Shown: positions 1 through 7,156, counted from the stretch's first letter. The stretch: DNA of 7,674 nt from JAKEGN01 sp964465665 (GCA_964465665.1 CAYXKM010000153.1:1-7674), one strand, 5' to 3'. Notes: a model not told the origin generated them from the sequence alone. Translations and numbers: made by a program.

Positions 1-36
1 AATATGCGCTATGGGATTCAATGTGGTTATGATCGC

Positions 37-155
37 GTCGCCCGCGATGCGGGCTCCTACAACAGAAGATCGTGCCAGGATCGGTCGCCCGCGATGCGGG
101 CTCCTACAACAGAAGGTCGTGCCAGGATCGGTCGCCCGCAATGCGGCTCCTACAG
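37..155 (-). repeat. Three tandem GTAG-type REP elements, 47-bp period
   Basis: Three copies of the same short palindromic element occur at 37-63, 84-110 and 131-155, starting exactly 47 bp apart. Copies 1 and 2 are identical over 27 bp. The 20-bp spacers 64-83 and 111-130 differ at a single base. Read on the minus strand each copy begins GTAGGAGC, then has a small hairpin (CCCGC-ATC-GCGGG in copies 1 and 2), then CGAC, which is the architecture of REP sequences with a GTAG head mobilised by RAYT transposases. Copy 3 is imperfect: it lacks one base of the stem, and its flank lacks 3 bp present in the other two. Because spacers as well as REPs repeat, the array most likely grew by tandem duplication of a 47-bp unit. 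It lies at the 3' end of the operon and may protect the transcript end; no T-tract follows, so an intrinsic terminator is not evident. Bases 1-36 hold nothing recognisable. Confidence 0.9.
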
Positions 156-566
156 AAGGAGGACGAAGGACCGAGGGAGCAGGGTTTCGATGTCGTAGTG
201 CACTGGTTTGCCGTCGTCCCCTTGCAGGATGATTACGGTGTCGGCGCCGGAGAATTCGCGGATGCGTTGCCGGCAGCCGCCGCAGGGCGTGCAGGCTTCG
301 GTCGTGTCGCGTCCGCCGGCCACGGCAATTTTCCGGATCGTTTTCCTGCCCGCGGCGACCATCGCGCCGATGGCGTTCGCTTCCGCGCACGATCCTTCGG
401 GGAAAGCGGCGTTCTCGACATTGCACCCGACGTGAATATTTCCCATGTCGTCTTCGATGGCCGCACCGACCCGGTAACCGGAATAGCGCGCATAGGCTTT
501 GTCGCGAACGTGCAGGGCTGCCTCGATCAGAACTTTGTCGCCCTTGTCGGATTTACGTTGCTTCAC
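150..566 (-). CDS. cdd: Cytidine deaminase
   Basis: Zinc enzyme of pyrimidine salvage that hydrolyses cytidine or deoxycytidine to uridine or deoxyuridine and ammonia in the cytoplasm; short forms of this family are homotetramers. The 138 residues carry the NVEN substrate-binding stretch (49-52), the CAE motif with zinc ligand C60 and proton-shuttling E62, and PCGGC with zinc ligands C95 and C98 followed by RQ. The start is a GTG abutting the preA stop (TGA-GTG). No in-frame ATG precedes residue 41, which is already inside the domain, and AAGGGG sits 6 nt upstream, so GTG is well supported. The C-terminus is odd: after the usual LLPRSF it ends in VLLL and a TAG that belongs to the GTAG head of a REP copy, where relatives generally carry a few more residues. 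Catalytic residues are intact, so activity is expected. It would feed cytidine toward the uracil-degrading enzymes encoded upstream in the operon. Confidence 0.94.
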   Translation of the reverse strand: MKQRKSDKGDKVLIEAALHVRDKAYARYSGYRVGAAIEDDMGNIHVGCNVENAAFPEGSCAEANAIGAMVAAGRKTIRKIAVAGGRDTTEACTPCGGCRQRIREFSGADTVIILQGDDGKPVHYDIETLLPRSFVLLL

Positions 567-1868
567 TCAAGACCCCTTGCGCATGGGATTGTTGGGATGG
601 GTGGTCCAGTCGGCCCTCTTGCTGCTGATGGCCTGGCCGGTACGCGGATCGACGCCGCTCACCATGTGTCGCATGGTAATACAGCTGTCCACCGGGCAGA
701 CACTGACGCAAAGGTTGCAGCCGACGCATTCTTCATCGATGACTTCGAAATGCCGCTCGCCATTCATCGATTTCGTTATCGCCTGGTGAGACGCATCCTC
801 GCAGACGATGTGGCAGCGTCCGCACTTGATGCACAGGTCCTGGTCGATGACTGCCTTCTCGACGTAATTGAGATTCAGGTATTGCCAGTCGGTAACGCTT
901 GGCACCGCTTTGCCGACCAGTTCTGCAACCGAGCTCATTTTCCTCTGATCGAGGAAGTTGCTGAGACCCGCGGTCAGATCATCGATGATGCGAAAACCGT
1001 AAACCATGGCAGCAGTGCAGACTTGTATGTTAGATGCGCCGAGTGCCAGGAAATCCACGGCGTCGCGCCAGTCGGTGACGCCGCCGATGCCGGAAATCGG
1101 GATCATCGACGTTTCCTTGTGTCGCGCAATCTCGGCGACCATGTGCAGTGCGATAGGTTTCACCGCCGGGCCGCAATAGCCGCCGTGTGAACCCATGCCG
1201 TCGGTGGACGGGTACATCGTCAGCGTGTCGTAGTTGACACGCATGATGGAGTTGATGGTGTTGATCAGCGATACGCCGTCCGCGCCGCCTTCCCATGCCG
1301 CTTTGGCCGGAGGCAGGACATTGGTCACGTTCGGTGTGAGTTTGACGACGACAGGCTTTTGCGCAAATTTCTTGCACCATTCGGTGGCCATGCGGATATA
1401 GTCCGGCACTTGCCCCACGGCCGCGCCCATGCCGCGTTCCGACATGCCGTGCGGACAGCCGAAGTTCAGTTCGATGCCATCGGCACCGGTGTCCTCGATC
1501 ATCGGCACGTATTTCTTCCACACCTGTTCGTTCATCGGCAGCATGACGGAAACCAGCAGCGCGCGATCCGGCCAGTCCTTCTTGATGCTGCGTATCTCGT
1601 CGAGATTGACCTTGAGCGGCCTGTCGGTAATGAGTTCGATGTTGTTGAAACCGATCACGCGCCGGTCGTTGCTGTGAATGGCACCGTATCGTGGCCCGCT
1701 GACGTTGACGATCGGCGGATCTTCTCCGAGCGTTTTCCATACCGCTCCGCCCCAGCCAGCCTCGAAAGCGCGATTGACGTTGTAGGCCTTGTCCGTCGGC
1801 GGGGCGGACGCGAGCCAGAACGGGTTCGGAGAACGTATGCCAAGGAATTCGGTTGTCAGATCAGCCAT
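567..1868 (-). CDS. preA: NAD-dependent dihydropyrimidine dehydrogenase subunit PreA
   Basis: Catalytic subunit of bacterial dihydropyrimidine dehydrogenase; with PreT it reduces uracil or thymine to the 5,6-dihydro form, the first step of reductive pyrimidine catabolism, in the cytoplasm. The 433 residues comprise an FMN-binding dihydroorotate-dehydrogenase-like barrel (about 5-310) and a C-terminal ferredoxin domain. The active-site loop NFGCPHGMSERGMG (135-148) places C138 at the position of the catalytic cysteine of mammalian DPD (Cys671 there). Two 4Fe-4S motifs follow: C346, C349, C352, C356 and C381, C384, C387, C391. The start is taken at MADLTTEF, where similarity to the family begins; the frame stays open to 1979, but those extra codons run through a REP inverted repeat and are not family-like. 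Its ribosome site is weak. It is separated from preT by 145 bp holding that repeat and abuts cdd downstream. Confidence 0.96.
   Translation of the reverse strand: MADLTTEFLGIRSPNPFWLASAPPTDKAYNVNRAFEAGWGGAVWKTLGEDPPIVNVSGPRYGAIHSNDRRVIGFNNIELITDRPLKVNLDEIRSIKKDWPDRALLVSVMLPMNEQVWKKYVPMIEDTGADGIELNFGCPHGMSERGMGAAVGQVPDYIRMATEWCKKFAQKPVVVKLTPNVTNVLPPAKAAWEGGADGVSLINTINSIMRVNYDTLTMYPSTDGMGSHGGYCGPAVKPIALHMVAEIARHKETSMIPISGIGGVTDWRDAVDFLALGASNIQVCTAAMVYGFRIIDDLTAGLSNFLDQRKMSSVAELVGKAVPSVTDWQYLNLNYVEKAVIDQDLCIKCGRCHIVCEDASHQAITKSMNGERHFEVIDEECVGCNLCVSVCPVDSCITMRHMVSGVDPRTGQAISSKRADWTTHPNNPMRKGS
573..578 (-). promoter_or_regulatory. Shine-Dalgarno for cytidine deaminase, inside preA
   Basis: Minus-strand AAGGGG lies six bases before the GTG at 566-564, within the last codons of preA. 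It is the main support for the GTG start and indicates translational coupling across the TGA-GTG junction. Confidence 0.7.
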
Positions 1869-1905
1869 AGGTCGTCTCGATATCTGCAGTAATCCGGCCA
1901 AAACC

Positions 1906-1995
1906 CCTGTAGGAGCCTGCATTGCAGGCGACCCGATGGCAAAAATCTTGCCATGTATGAAGCTCCGCGTCGCCTGCAATGCAGGCTCCTACAGG
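1906..1995. repeat. REP inverted pair (REPIN-like) between preT and preA
   Basis: Arms 1906-1932 and 1969-1995 are perfect reverse complements over 27 bp. Each arm is one REP of the same family as the array at 37-155, with the GTAG head pointing outward and its own small hairpin CCTGC-ATT-GCAGG. The 36-bp spacer (1933-1968) contains a further 7-bp inverted repeat, ATGGCAA at 1936-1942 and TTGCCAT at 1948-1954. Two inverted REPs with outward GTAG heads and a short spacer match REPINs, the non-autonomous units mobilised by RAYT transposases. It lies 18 bp past the preT stop and 37 bp before the preA start. In the mRNA it could fold into a long hairpin followed by GG and four Us. It might therefore cause partial termination or stabilise the upstream message; this effect is inferred. 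Confidence 0.92.
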
Positions 1996-2013
1996 TATTG
2001 CGATTAAGCTTGA

Positions 2014-3372
2014 TCATTGCTCGCGCAAGTGGCGGTCAATGGAATGTGCTGCGACTTTTCCGTCCTGCACGGCGGTCACGGTCAGGTCGTCGCCGCCGGC
2101 AACGCAGTCGCCGCCGGCCCAAACGCCGTCGATCGAGGTCCGTCGGTCACCGCTGACGGACAGCTTGCCATCGTGCATCTTTAGCGCTGATCCCGCCGAT
2201 TGCGGAAGACCGCTGCCGAGCCGTTGCCCCACCGCTTTGAATACCACGTCGACGTCGACCGACCAGGTATCGCCGGTCCCTTTGAGTTTGCCATCGGCAT
2301 TCAGCGCCGTGCGCTCGAACTCGACGCCGCGCGCATGCTTGTCGCCCAGTATGCGTAACGGTCGTGCCCAGTGATGTATCGCCACGCCGCTCGTCTTCGC
2401 AAACTGCTGTTCGTACTCGCTCGCTCCCATTTGCTCCGGGCCGCGCCGGTAGAACATGTCGACGTAAGCGGCGCCGAGGCGCTTGCTTTGTACCGCGATA
2501 TCGATCGCGGTCATGCCACCGCCGATGACGACCACGCGGTTGCCGACCGGCAGGCCGCCCTTGTTCCGTGTCTGCCTCAACTTCGCGATGTATTCGACCG
2601 CATCGATGACTCCGTCGAGATCCTCGTTGTCTACGCCAAGGCGATTGACGTAGCCGAGTCCGATTCCGAGGAACACCGCGTCATACTCGTCCATCAGGTC
2701 GGCGAGCGTGAAGTCCTCACCGAGCGCAACCTCGTTTCGCACCTCGATGCCACCGATGTCCAGGATCCACTGCACTTCGCGTTGCGCGAAGTCGTCCACT
2801 GTTTTGTAGGCGGCGATGCCATACTCGTTCAGCCCACCGGGCTTTTCGTCGCGATTGAAGACGACGACGTCATGCCCAAGCATCGCGAGCCTGTGTGCGC
2901 AGGAAAGCCCGGCTGGACCGGCGCCGACGACCGCGACTGTCCTGCCGGTCCCCGGGGCGCGTTCGAACAACGCGATGTCCTGCTTGAAAACCGGATCCGT
3001 CGCATAACGCTGCAGCAGCCCGATGCGCACCGGTTGTTCCTCGTGCGTGTTTCGCACGCACGCTTCCTCGCACAGCACTTCGGTCGGACACACGCGGGCG
3101 CACATTCCGCCCATGATGTTTTCGCGAAGTATGGTGTGCGCGGATCCTTTTATATTGTCGCTGCGGATTTTCTGGATGAAGCCGGGTATGTCGATCCCGG
3201 TGGGGCAGGCGGTGGTGCATGGCGCATCGAAACAAAAATAACAGCGATCAGCCTCGATCAGTGCTTCCGAGCGCGACAATGGCGGATGCATGTCACTGAA
3301 ATTATCAGCAATTTCTGCATCAGACAGGCGCCGGTTGCGGATGTCCGCGGAGTCGGACTTGCGCGATGTCAT
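2014..3372 (-). CDS. preT: NAD(P)-dependent dihydropyrimidine dehydrogenase subunit PreT
   Basis: Electron-input subunit of dihydropyrimidine dehydrogenase, related to the small subunit of glutamate synthase and to the N-terminal half of mammalian DPD. It takes electrons from NAD(P)H via FAD and passes them through iron-sulfur clusters to PreA. In the 452 residues, an N-terminal iron-sulfur domain has cysteines 44, 47, 52, 56 and 91, 95, 101, 105. An FAD-binding Rossmann motif follows (VAVVGAGPAG, 146-155), and a second nucleotide-binding glycine motif for NAD(P)H (VVIGGGMTAIDIA, 281-293). The C-terminal segment DGVWAGGDCVAGG (415-427) is the usual FAD-contacting motif of this flavoprotein class. 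The ATG overlaps the dihydropyrimidinase stop in an ATGA arrangement and no good Shine-Dalgarno is seen, so translation is probably coupled. The length is normal and nothing essential is missing. PreA, its expected partner, is the next gene, beyond the REP pair. Confidence 0.96.
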   Translation of the reverse strand: MTSRKSDSADIRNRRLSDAEIADNFSDMHPPLSRSEALIEADRCYFCFDAPCTTACPTGIDIPGFIQKIRSDNIKGSAHTILRENIMGGMCARVCPTEVLCEEACVRNTHEEQPVRIGLLQRYATDPVFKQDIALFERAPGTGRTVAVVGAGPAGLSCAHRLAMLGHDVVVFNRDEKPGGLNEYGIAAYKTVDDFAQREVQWILDIGGIEVRNEVALGEDFTLADLMDEYDAVFLGIGLGYVNRLGVDNEDLDGVIDAVEYIAKLRQTRNKGGLPVGNRVVVIGGGMTAIDIAVQSKRLGAAYVDMFYRRGPEQMGASEYEQQFAKTSGVAIHHWARPLRILGDKHARGVEFERTALNADGKLKGTGDTWSVDVDVVFKAVGQRLGSGLPQSAGSALKMHDGKLSVSGDRRTSIDGVWAGGDCVAGGDDLTVTAVQDGKVAAHSIDRHLREQ

Positions 3373-4811
3373 TGACGTTTGACCGGGGAGGGTTTCCGCA
3401 ACTTTGCCTGCCGCGCCATTGCGTCGTAATACGGCGCGTACGGCGGGCGTGGGACATAGCGGCCGGCGCCACGCTCGACATTCAGTTTACCCTCCGCATA
3501 CACGACCTTGCCGCGGCTGATCGTATGCGATGCACAACCCTTGACTTTCATGCCCTCGAATATATTGAAGTCGATATTCTGGTGATGTGTTTTGGCTGAG
3601 ATGGTTTTCTGCGCCGCCGGGTCCCACACCACGATGTCGGCATCGGCGCCGACGGACACGCTGCCCTTTTGCGGATACATATTGAATATCCGCGCCGCGT
3701 TTGCCGAAGTCGCGGCAACGAACTCGTTCATCGTCAGGCGCCCGGTGCCGACGCCGTGATGCCACAATACTTCCATGCGATTCTCGATGCCCGCGGTGCC
3801 GTTCGGAATCAGGCGGAAATCCTTTTTCCCGGCGGCTTTCTGGTCCGCGCAGAAACAGCAATGATCGGTGGCCGTGGTTTGCAGGTTGCCCGATTGCAGG
3901 CCGTGCCACAGCGCCGCCTGGTGCTCGGGGCTGCGAAACGGCGGACTCATGACGTGCGCCGCCGCGGAGACGAAGTCCGTGTCGCGGTAAACCGAATCGT
4001 CGATCAGCAAATGCCCGGCCAGGACCTCGCCGAAAACCCGCTGGCCTTCGTTGCGTGCGCGCATGATCGCTTCCAGTGACTGGCGTGAGGAAACGTGCAC
4101 CAGGTAAATCGGCACGCCGAGCACTTCGGCGATGCGTATCGCCCGGTTCGCTGCTTCGCCTTCGACTTCCGGCGGACGGGACAGCGGATGCCCTTCCGGC
4201 CCGGTGATGCCCATGTCGAAGATTTTCTGCTGCAGGCGGTAAACCAGCTCGCCGTTTTCGGCATGCACCGTCACAATCGCGCCGAGTTCGAGGGCCTTGG
4301 AGAAACTGTTCACCAGGATCTCGTCGTCGGCCATGATGGCGCCTTTGTACGCCATGAAATGCTTGAAACTGTTGACGCCGTGATCGCGAACCAGGGTCTC
4401 CATGTCTTTAGCGACTGTCTCATCCCACCAGGTGATCGCGACGTGGAAGGCATAGTCCGCCACGGACTTCTCCGCCCACTCCCGCCACTGGCGGAATGCC
4501 GCCATGACGTTCTGCTGCGGATTGGGAATGACGAAGTCGATGATCATGGTCGTGCCGCCGGCAAGGCCCGCCGCCGTGCCGGAATAGAAATCGTCGCTGG
4601 CGACCGTGCCCATGAACGGCAGTTGCATATGCGTGTGCGGATCGATGCCGCCCGGCATGACGAACCGGTCCCGCGCATCGATGACTGTCGCCCCCTTGGG
4701 CGCTTCGACTTTCTTGCCGATGGCCTGTACGCGGCCATCCTCGCACAGGACGTCGGCGCCGAACGACTGGTCGGCGTTGACGACCGTGCCACCTTTGATA
4801 AGTACCGACAT
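3369..4811 (-). CDS. hydA: Dihydropyrimidinase (D-hydantoinase)
   Basis: Cyclic amidohydrolase that opens dihydrouracil or dihydrothymine to N-carbamoyl-beta-alanine or N-carbamoyl-beta-aminoisobutyrate, the second step of the pathway; members often also act on 5-substituted hydantoins. The 480 residues show the full binuclear metal site of the amidohydrolase superfamily: H59 and H61 in DPHTHM, K150 (the carbamylated bridging lysine, in SFKHFMAYK), H183 in VHAEN, H239 in LVHVSS and D316 in TATDH. The spacing matches human dihydropyrimidinase (67, 69, 159, 192, 248, 326) to within one or two residues. A small beta-sandwich is formed by the ends of the chain (about 1-50 and 385-450). A GAGG precedes the ATG by 8 nt, inside the end of the permease gene. 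It starts 4 bp past that gene's stop and overlaps preT by 4 bp. The neighbours argue for dihydropyrimidine rather than hydantoin as the physiological substrate. Confidence 0.96.
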   Translation of the reverse strand: MSVLIKGGTVVNADQSFGADVLCEDGRVQAIGKKVEAPKGATVIDARDRFVMPGGIDPHTHMQLPFMGTVASDDFYSGTAAGLAGGTTMIIDFVIPNPQQNVMAAFRQWREWAEKSVADYAFHVAITWWDETVAKDMETLVRDHGVNSFKHFMAYKGAIMADDEILVNSFSKALELGAIVTVHAENGELVYRLQQKIFDMGITGPEGHPLSRPPEVEGEAANRAIRIAEVLGVPIYLVHVSSRQSLEAIMRARNEGQRVFGEVLAGHLLIDDSVYRDTDFVSAAAHVMSPPFRSPEHQAALWHGLQSGNLQTTATDHCCFCADQKAAGKKDFRLIPNGTAGIENRMEVLWHHGVGTGRLTMNEFVAATSANAARIFNMYPQKGSVSVGADADIVVWDPAAQKTISAKTHHQNIDFNIFEGMKVKGCASHTISRGKVVYAEGKLNVERGAGRYVPRPPYAPYYDAMARQAKLRKPSPVKRQ

Positions 4812-4815
4812 ACGC

Positions 4816-6270
4816 CTAACCTCGACTCATCAAGTAATAAATGACGGCACCCAGCAGCGATCCGGTGAACCATCCGTAGTCGTAGAACCAGCTCAGATGA
4901 TCGGTCGTCAACGCAACGACCGTCAATGCAACCGGCACCAGGAACGCGACGAATCCGGGAACGTGCCACGCCGGGTACGAACCGCCGTCCTTGTACAGGG
5001 ACAACAGGTCGTAGGTCTGGTTTCGTACCAGGAAGTAATCCACGACCATGATGCCGGCGATGGGTCCGAGCAGGCTCGAGTAACCGATAAGCCAGTTCGA
5101 ATACAGGCTCTCGAGGCTCACGTCCGATTCCAGCCAGCCGAGCTTTTTCAGCAGTTCCCAGCTCATCAGTGCGATGCCGATCACGCCGGTCAGCAGCACA
5201 CCCTTGTTCTCGTCGATGTACTTCGGTGCGACGTTCTGGAAACTGTTGGTCGGAGAAACAATGTTCGCCGCCGTGTTGGTGGAAATGGTGGCAACGATAA
5301 TGACGATCATTGCCAGCACCACCCACAACGGGCTGTCGATGCGGCCGATGAGGTTGATCGGATCGGAGACGGTTTCACCGACCAGGCTTGCCGAAGCAGA
5401 CGTCAGGATCACGCCGAGCCCGGCAAACAGCAGCATGGTCAGCGGCAGGCCGATGATCTGGCCGACGACCTGGCTGCGTTGCGATTCTGCGTAGCGGCTG
5501 AAATCCGGAATATTCAGCGACAACGTTGCCCAGAACCCGACCATGGCGGTGAGCGCCGCCATGAAATAGGCGGCGAAGGACGCATCGGCGGGACGGGAGG
5601 CGGCTGTCGCGAGGACTTCCGGCAGCGAAATCCTGGGCAACGCCCAGGCTATCAGCCCGATGGCAACTACGAGCAACATCGGCGCGGCCCAGGCCTCCAG
5701 GTGCTTGATGGACTCCGAGCCGCGAATGACGATGACGATGTTCGCCACCCAGAAAATGAAAAAGCCGAGCACTTCACCAGTGCCGCCGAGGGACGCCCAA
5801 CTCTCGGACATGGCGGAGAACATCAGGTGTATCGCAATGCCGCCGAACAACGTTTGCACGCCGAACCAGCCGCAGGCGACGATGGCGCGAATCAGCGCCG
5901 GCACGTTCGAGCCAATGATGCCGAAGGAGGCGCGCAATACCACCGGGCAGGGTATGCCGTAACGCGTTCCCGGGTAGGCGTTCAGCGTCAGCGGAACGAG
6001 CACCACGATGTTGGCGATGAGTATGGTCCACAGCGCCTCCGACACCGACAGTCCGAAATAGGCCGTCAGCACACCGCCCAGCGTATAGGTCGGCACGCAA
6101 ATCGCCATGCCGACCCAGAGCGATGCGATATTCCACTTCGACCAGGTCCTGTCCTTCGCGCGTGTCGGTGCAATGTCGGCGTTGTAGCGCGGGCTTTGCA
6201 GGAGATCGGCGCCGGCCTCGAGCTCCACGAACTCGCCGACAGCGACAACCCTGCTTTGTGCATGGGTCAT
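4816..6270 (-). CDS. NCS1 family nucleobase/allantoin/hydantoin permease
   Basis: Inner-membrane cation symporter of the NCS1 family (relatives: Mhp1 hydantoin, CodB cytosine, PucI allantoin transporters). The 484 residues have about twelve hydrophobic segments, near 48-66, 78-98, 122-150, 167-183, 194-213, 232-252, 272-292, 314-336, 355-376, 390-412, 438-456 and 462-482. The pre-TM1 stretch with YNADIAPTRAKDRTWSKWNI (29-48) is typical. By eye, W135 and Q139 in GWFGVQ and W247 in GFWATLSLNIPDFSRY fall where Mhp1 has ligand-binding W117, Q121 and W220. S330, T331 and N336 in ISTNTAAN resemble its sodium- and ligand-binding TM8 region. Substrate cannot be fixed from sequence; context favours uracil, thymine or a dihydropyrimidine. 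It sits 8 bp after the ureidopropionase stop and 4 bp before dihydropyrimidinase. Its Shine-Dalgarno is weak, so it may depend on coupling to the gene before it. Confidence 0.93.
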   Translation of the reverse strand: MTHAQSRVVAVGEFVELEAGADLLQSPRYNADIAPTRAKDRTWSKWNIASLWVGMAICVPTYTLGGVLTAYFGLSVSEALWTILIANIVVLVPLTLNAYPGTRYGIPCPVVLRASFGIIGSNVPALIRAIVACGWFGVQTLFGGIAIHLMFSAMSESWASLGGTGEVLGFFIFWVANIVIVIRGSESIKHLEAWAAPMLLVVAIGLIAWALPRISLPEVLATAASRPADASFAAYFMAALTAMVGFWATLSLNIPDFSRYAESQRSQVVGQIIGLPLTMLLFAGLGVILTSASASLVGETVSDPINLIGRIDSPLWVVLAMIVIIVATISTNTAANIVSPTNSFQNVAPKYIDENKGVLLTGVIGIALMSWELLKKLGWLESDVSLESLYSNWLIGYSSLLGPIAGIMVVDYFLVRNQTYDLLSLYKDGGSYPAWHVPGFVAFLVPVALTVVALTTDHLSWFYDYGWFTGSLLGAVIYYLMSRG

Positions 6271-6278
6271 TGCGAAAC

Positions 6279-7151
6279 TCAGTATTCGACCAGCGGATCG
6301 TAAAGCTCCGGCCGCCGGTCACGGAAGAATTGCCAGGTGTTGCGCACTTCGCGAATCATGTCGAGGTCGATTTCGTGGACCAGCAGTTCGTCCTTGTCAT
6401 CGCTTGCCTGCGCTTCGATGGCCCCGCGCGGATTGACGATGTAACTGGAGCCGTAGAACTCGCCCATTTTCTTCGCCCACGGTTCTTCCTTGCCGACTCG
6501 ATTGATGGCGCCGATGAACACGCCGTTCGCGGCAGCCGCAGCCGGTTGCTCCAGTTCCCACAGGTACTTGCTCAGGCCCGCAACGGTAGCGGAGGGATTG
6601 ACAATGTACTCCGCGCCGTGCAGCGCGAGCGCCCGCCAGCCTTCGGGAAAATGCCGGTCGTAACAGATGTAAACGCCGAGCCGTACGTAGGCAGTTTCGA
6701 ACACCGGGTATCCGAGATCGCCGGGTTTGAAGAAAAATTTCTCGTAGAATCCCGGATCGACCTGTGGGATATGCGTTTTGCGATACTTGCCGAGGTAGCT
6801 GCCGTCCGCGTCGATGACCGCCGCCGTGTTGTAGTAAACGCCCGGCATGTCCTCCTCGTAGATTGGCACGACGATCACCATGCGGTGCTTTTTAGCGTAC
6901 CCCTGCATGAGCCGCGTCGTGTGCCCGTCGGGGATCGGTTCTGCGGCCGCGTACCATTTGCGATCCTGGCTCGGGCAGAAATACGGCTGGGTGAACACTT
7001 CCTGGAAACACAGAACCTGTACGCCTTTTTTCCCGGCTTCGTCGATATACGGAATGTGCGCGTCGATCATCACATCGCGAATTTGCTCGGGGCTTTTGGA
7101 CGTATCGCCCTTGAACGCCATCTGGATCAATCCGCACTTCAGTTTGGCCAT
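6279..7151 (-). CDS. Beta-ureidopropionase, nitrilase superfamily
   Basis: Carbon-nitrogen hydrolase expected to convert N-carbamoyl-beta-alanine to beta-alanine, ammonia and CO2, the third and last step of reductive pyrimidine catabolism. The 290 residues are a single nitrilase domain with the Glu-Lys-Cys triad: E51 in CFQEVF, K125 in YRKTHIP and C163 in YICYDRHFPE. The stretches NPSATVAGLSKYLW (185-198), INRVG (216-220) and FYGSSY (232-237) resemble animal and plant beta-ureidopropionase. The N-terminal extension of the roughly 380-residue eukaryotic enzyme is absent. Other possible activities are N-carbamoyl-D-amino acid hydrolase or N-carbamoylputrescine amidase; neighbouring PreTA and dihydropyrimidinase make ureidopropionase much more likely. 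The ATG has a strong Shine-Dalgarno (AGAGAGGA). It begins 30 bp after the phosphatase stop and ends 8 bp before the permease. Confidence 0.92.
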   Translation of the reverse strand: MAKLKCGLIQMAFKGDTSKSPEQIRDVMIDAHIPYIDEAGKKGVQVLCFQEVFTQPYFCPSQDRKWYAAAEPIPDGHTTRLMQGYAKKHRMVIVVPIYEEDMPGVYYNTAAVIDADGSYLGKYRKTHIPQVDPGFYEKFFFKPGDLGYPVFETAYVRLGVYICYDRHFPEGWRALALHGAEYIVNPSATVAGLSKYLWELEQPAAAAANGVFIGAINRVGKEEPWAKKMGEFYGSSYIVNPRGAIEAQASDDKDELLVHEIDLDMIREVRNTWQFFRDRRPELYDPLVEY

Positions 7152-7156
7152 CGCAA

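Noticed and set aside
37..155. The regularly spaced palindromic repeats as a small CRISPR array.
   Set aside because: The spacers are nearly identical rather than unique, the repeat is a GTAG-type REP, the same element occurs as an inverted pair at 1906-1995, and there are no cas genes.
37..155. A Rho-independent terminator after cytidine deaminase.
   Set aside because: Each unit forms a hairpin but none is followed by a T-run on the minus strand; a role in transcript end protection is possible but termination is not shown.
72..1190. Long plus-strand open frame opposite cdd and preA, starting in the REP array.
   Set aside because: Composition is that of an antisense shadow, no known motif, and it lies fully under well-identified genes.
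1869..1979. N-terminal extension of preA by 37 codons (in-frame ATGs at 1979 and 1922).
   Set aside because: The extra codons read through the REP inverted repeat and do not look like family sequence; similarity begins at MADLTTEF (1868).
2371..3375. A 334-codon plus-strand open frame opposite preT.
   Set aside because: Antisense shadow; no recognisable domain and preT on the other strand is certain.
4606..6303. A 565-codon open frame on the plus strand opposite the permease and start of dihydropyrimidinase.
   Set aside because: It is antisense to two clear genes and rich in His, Arg, Asp and Gln, as expected from the complement of GC-rich codons; no domain or ribosome site.
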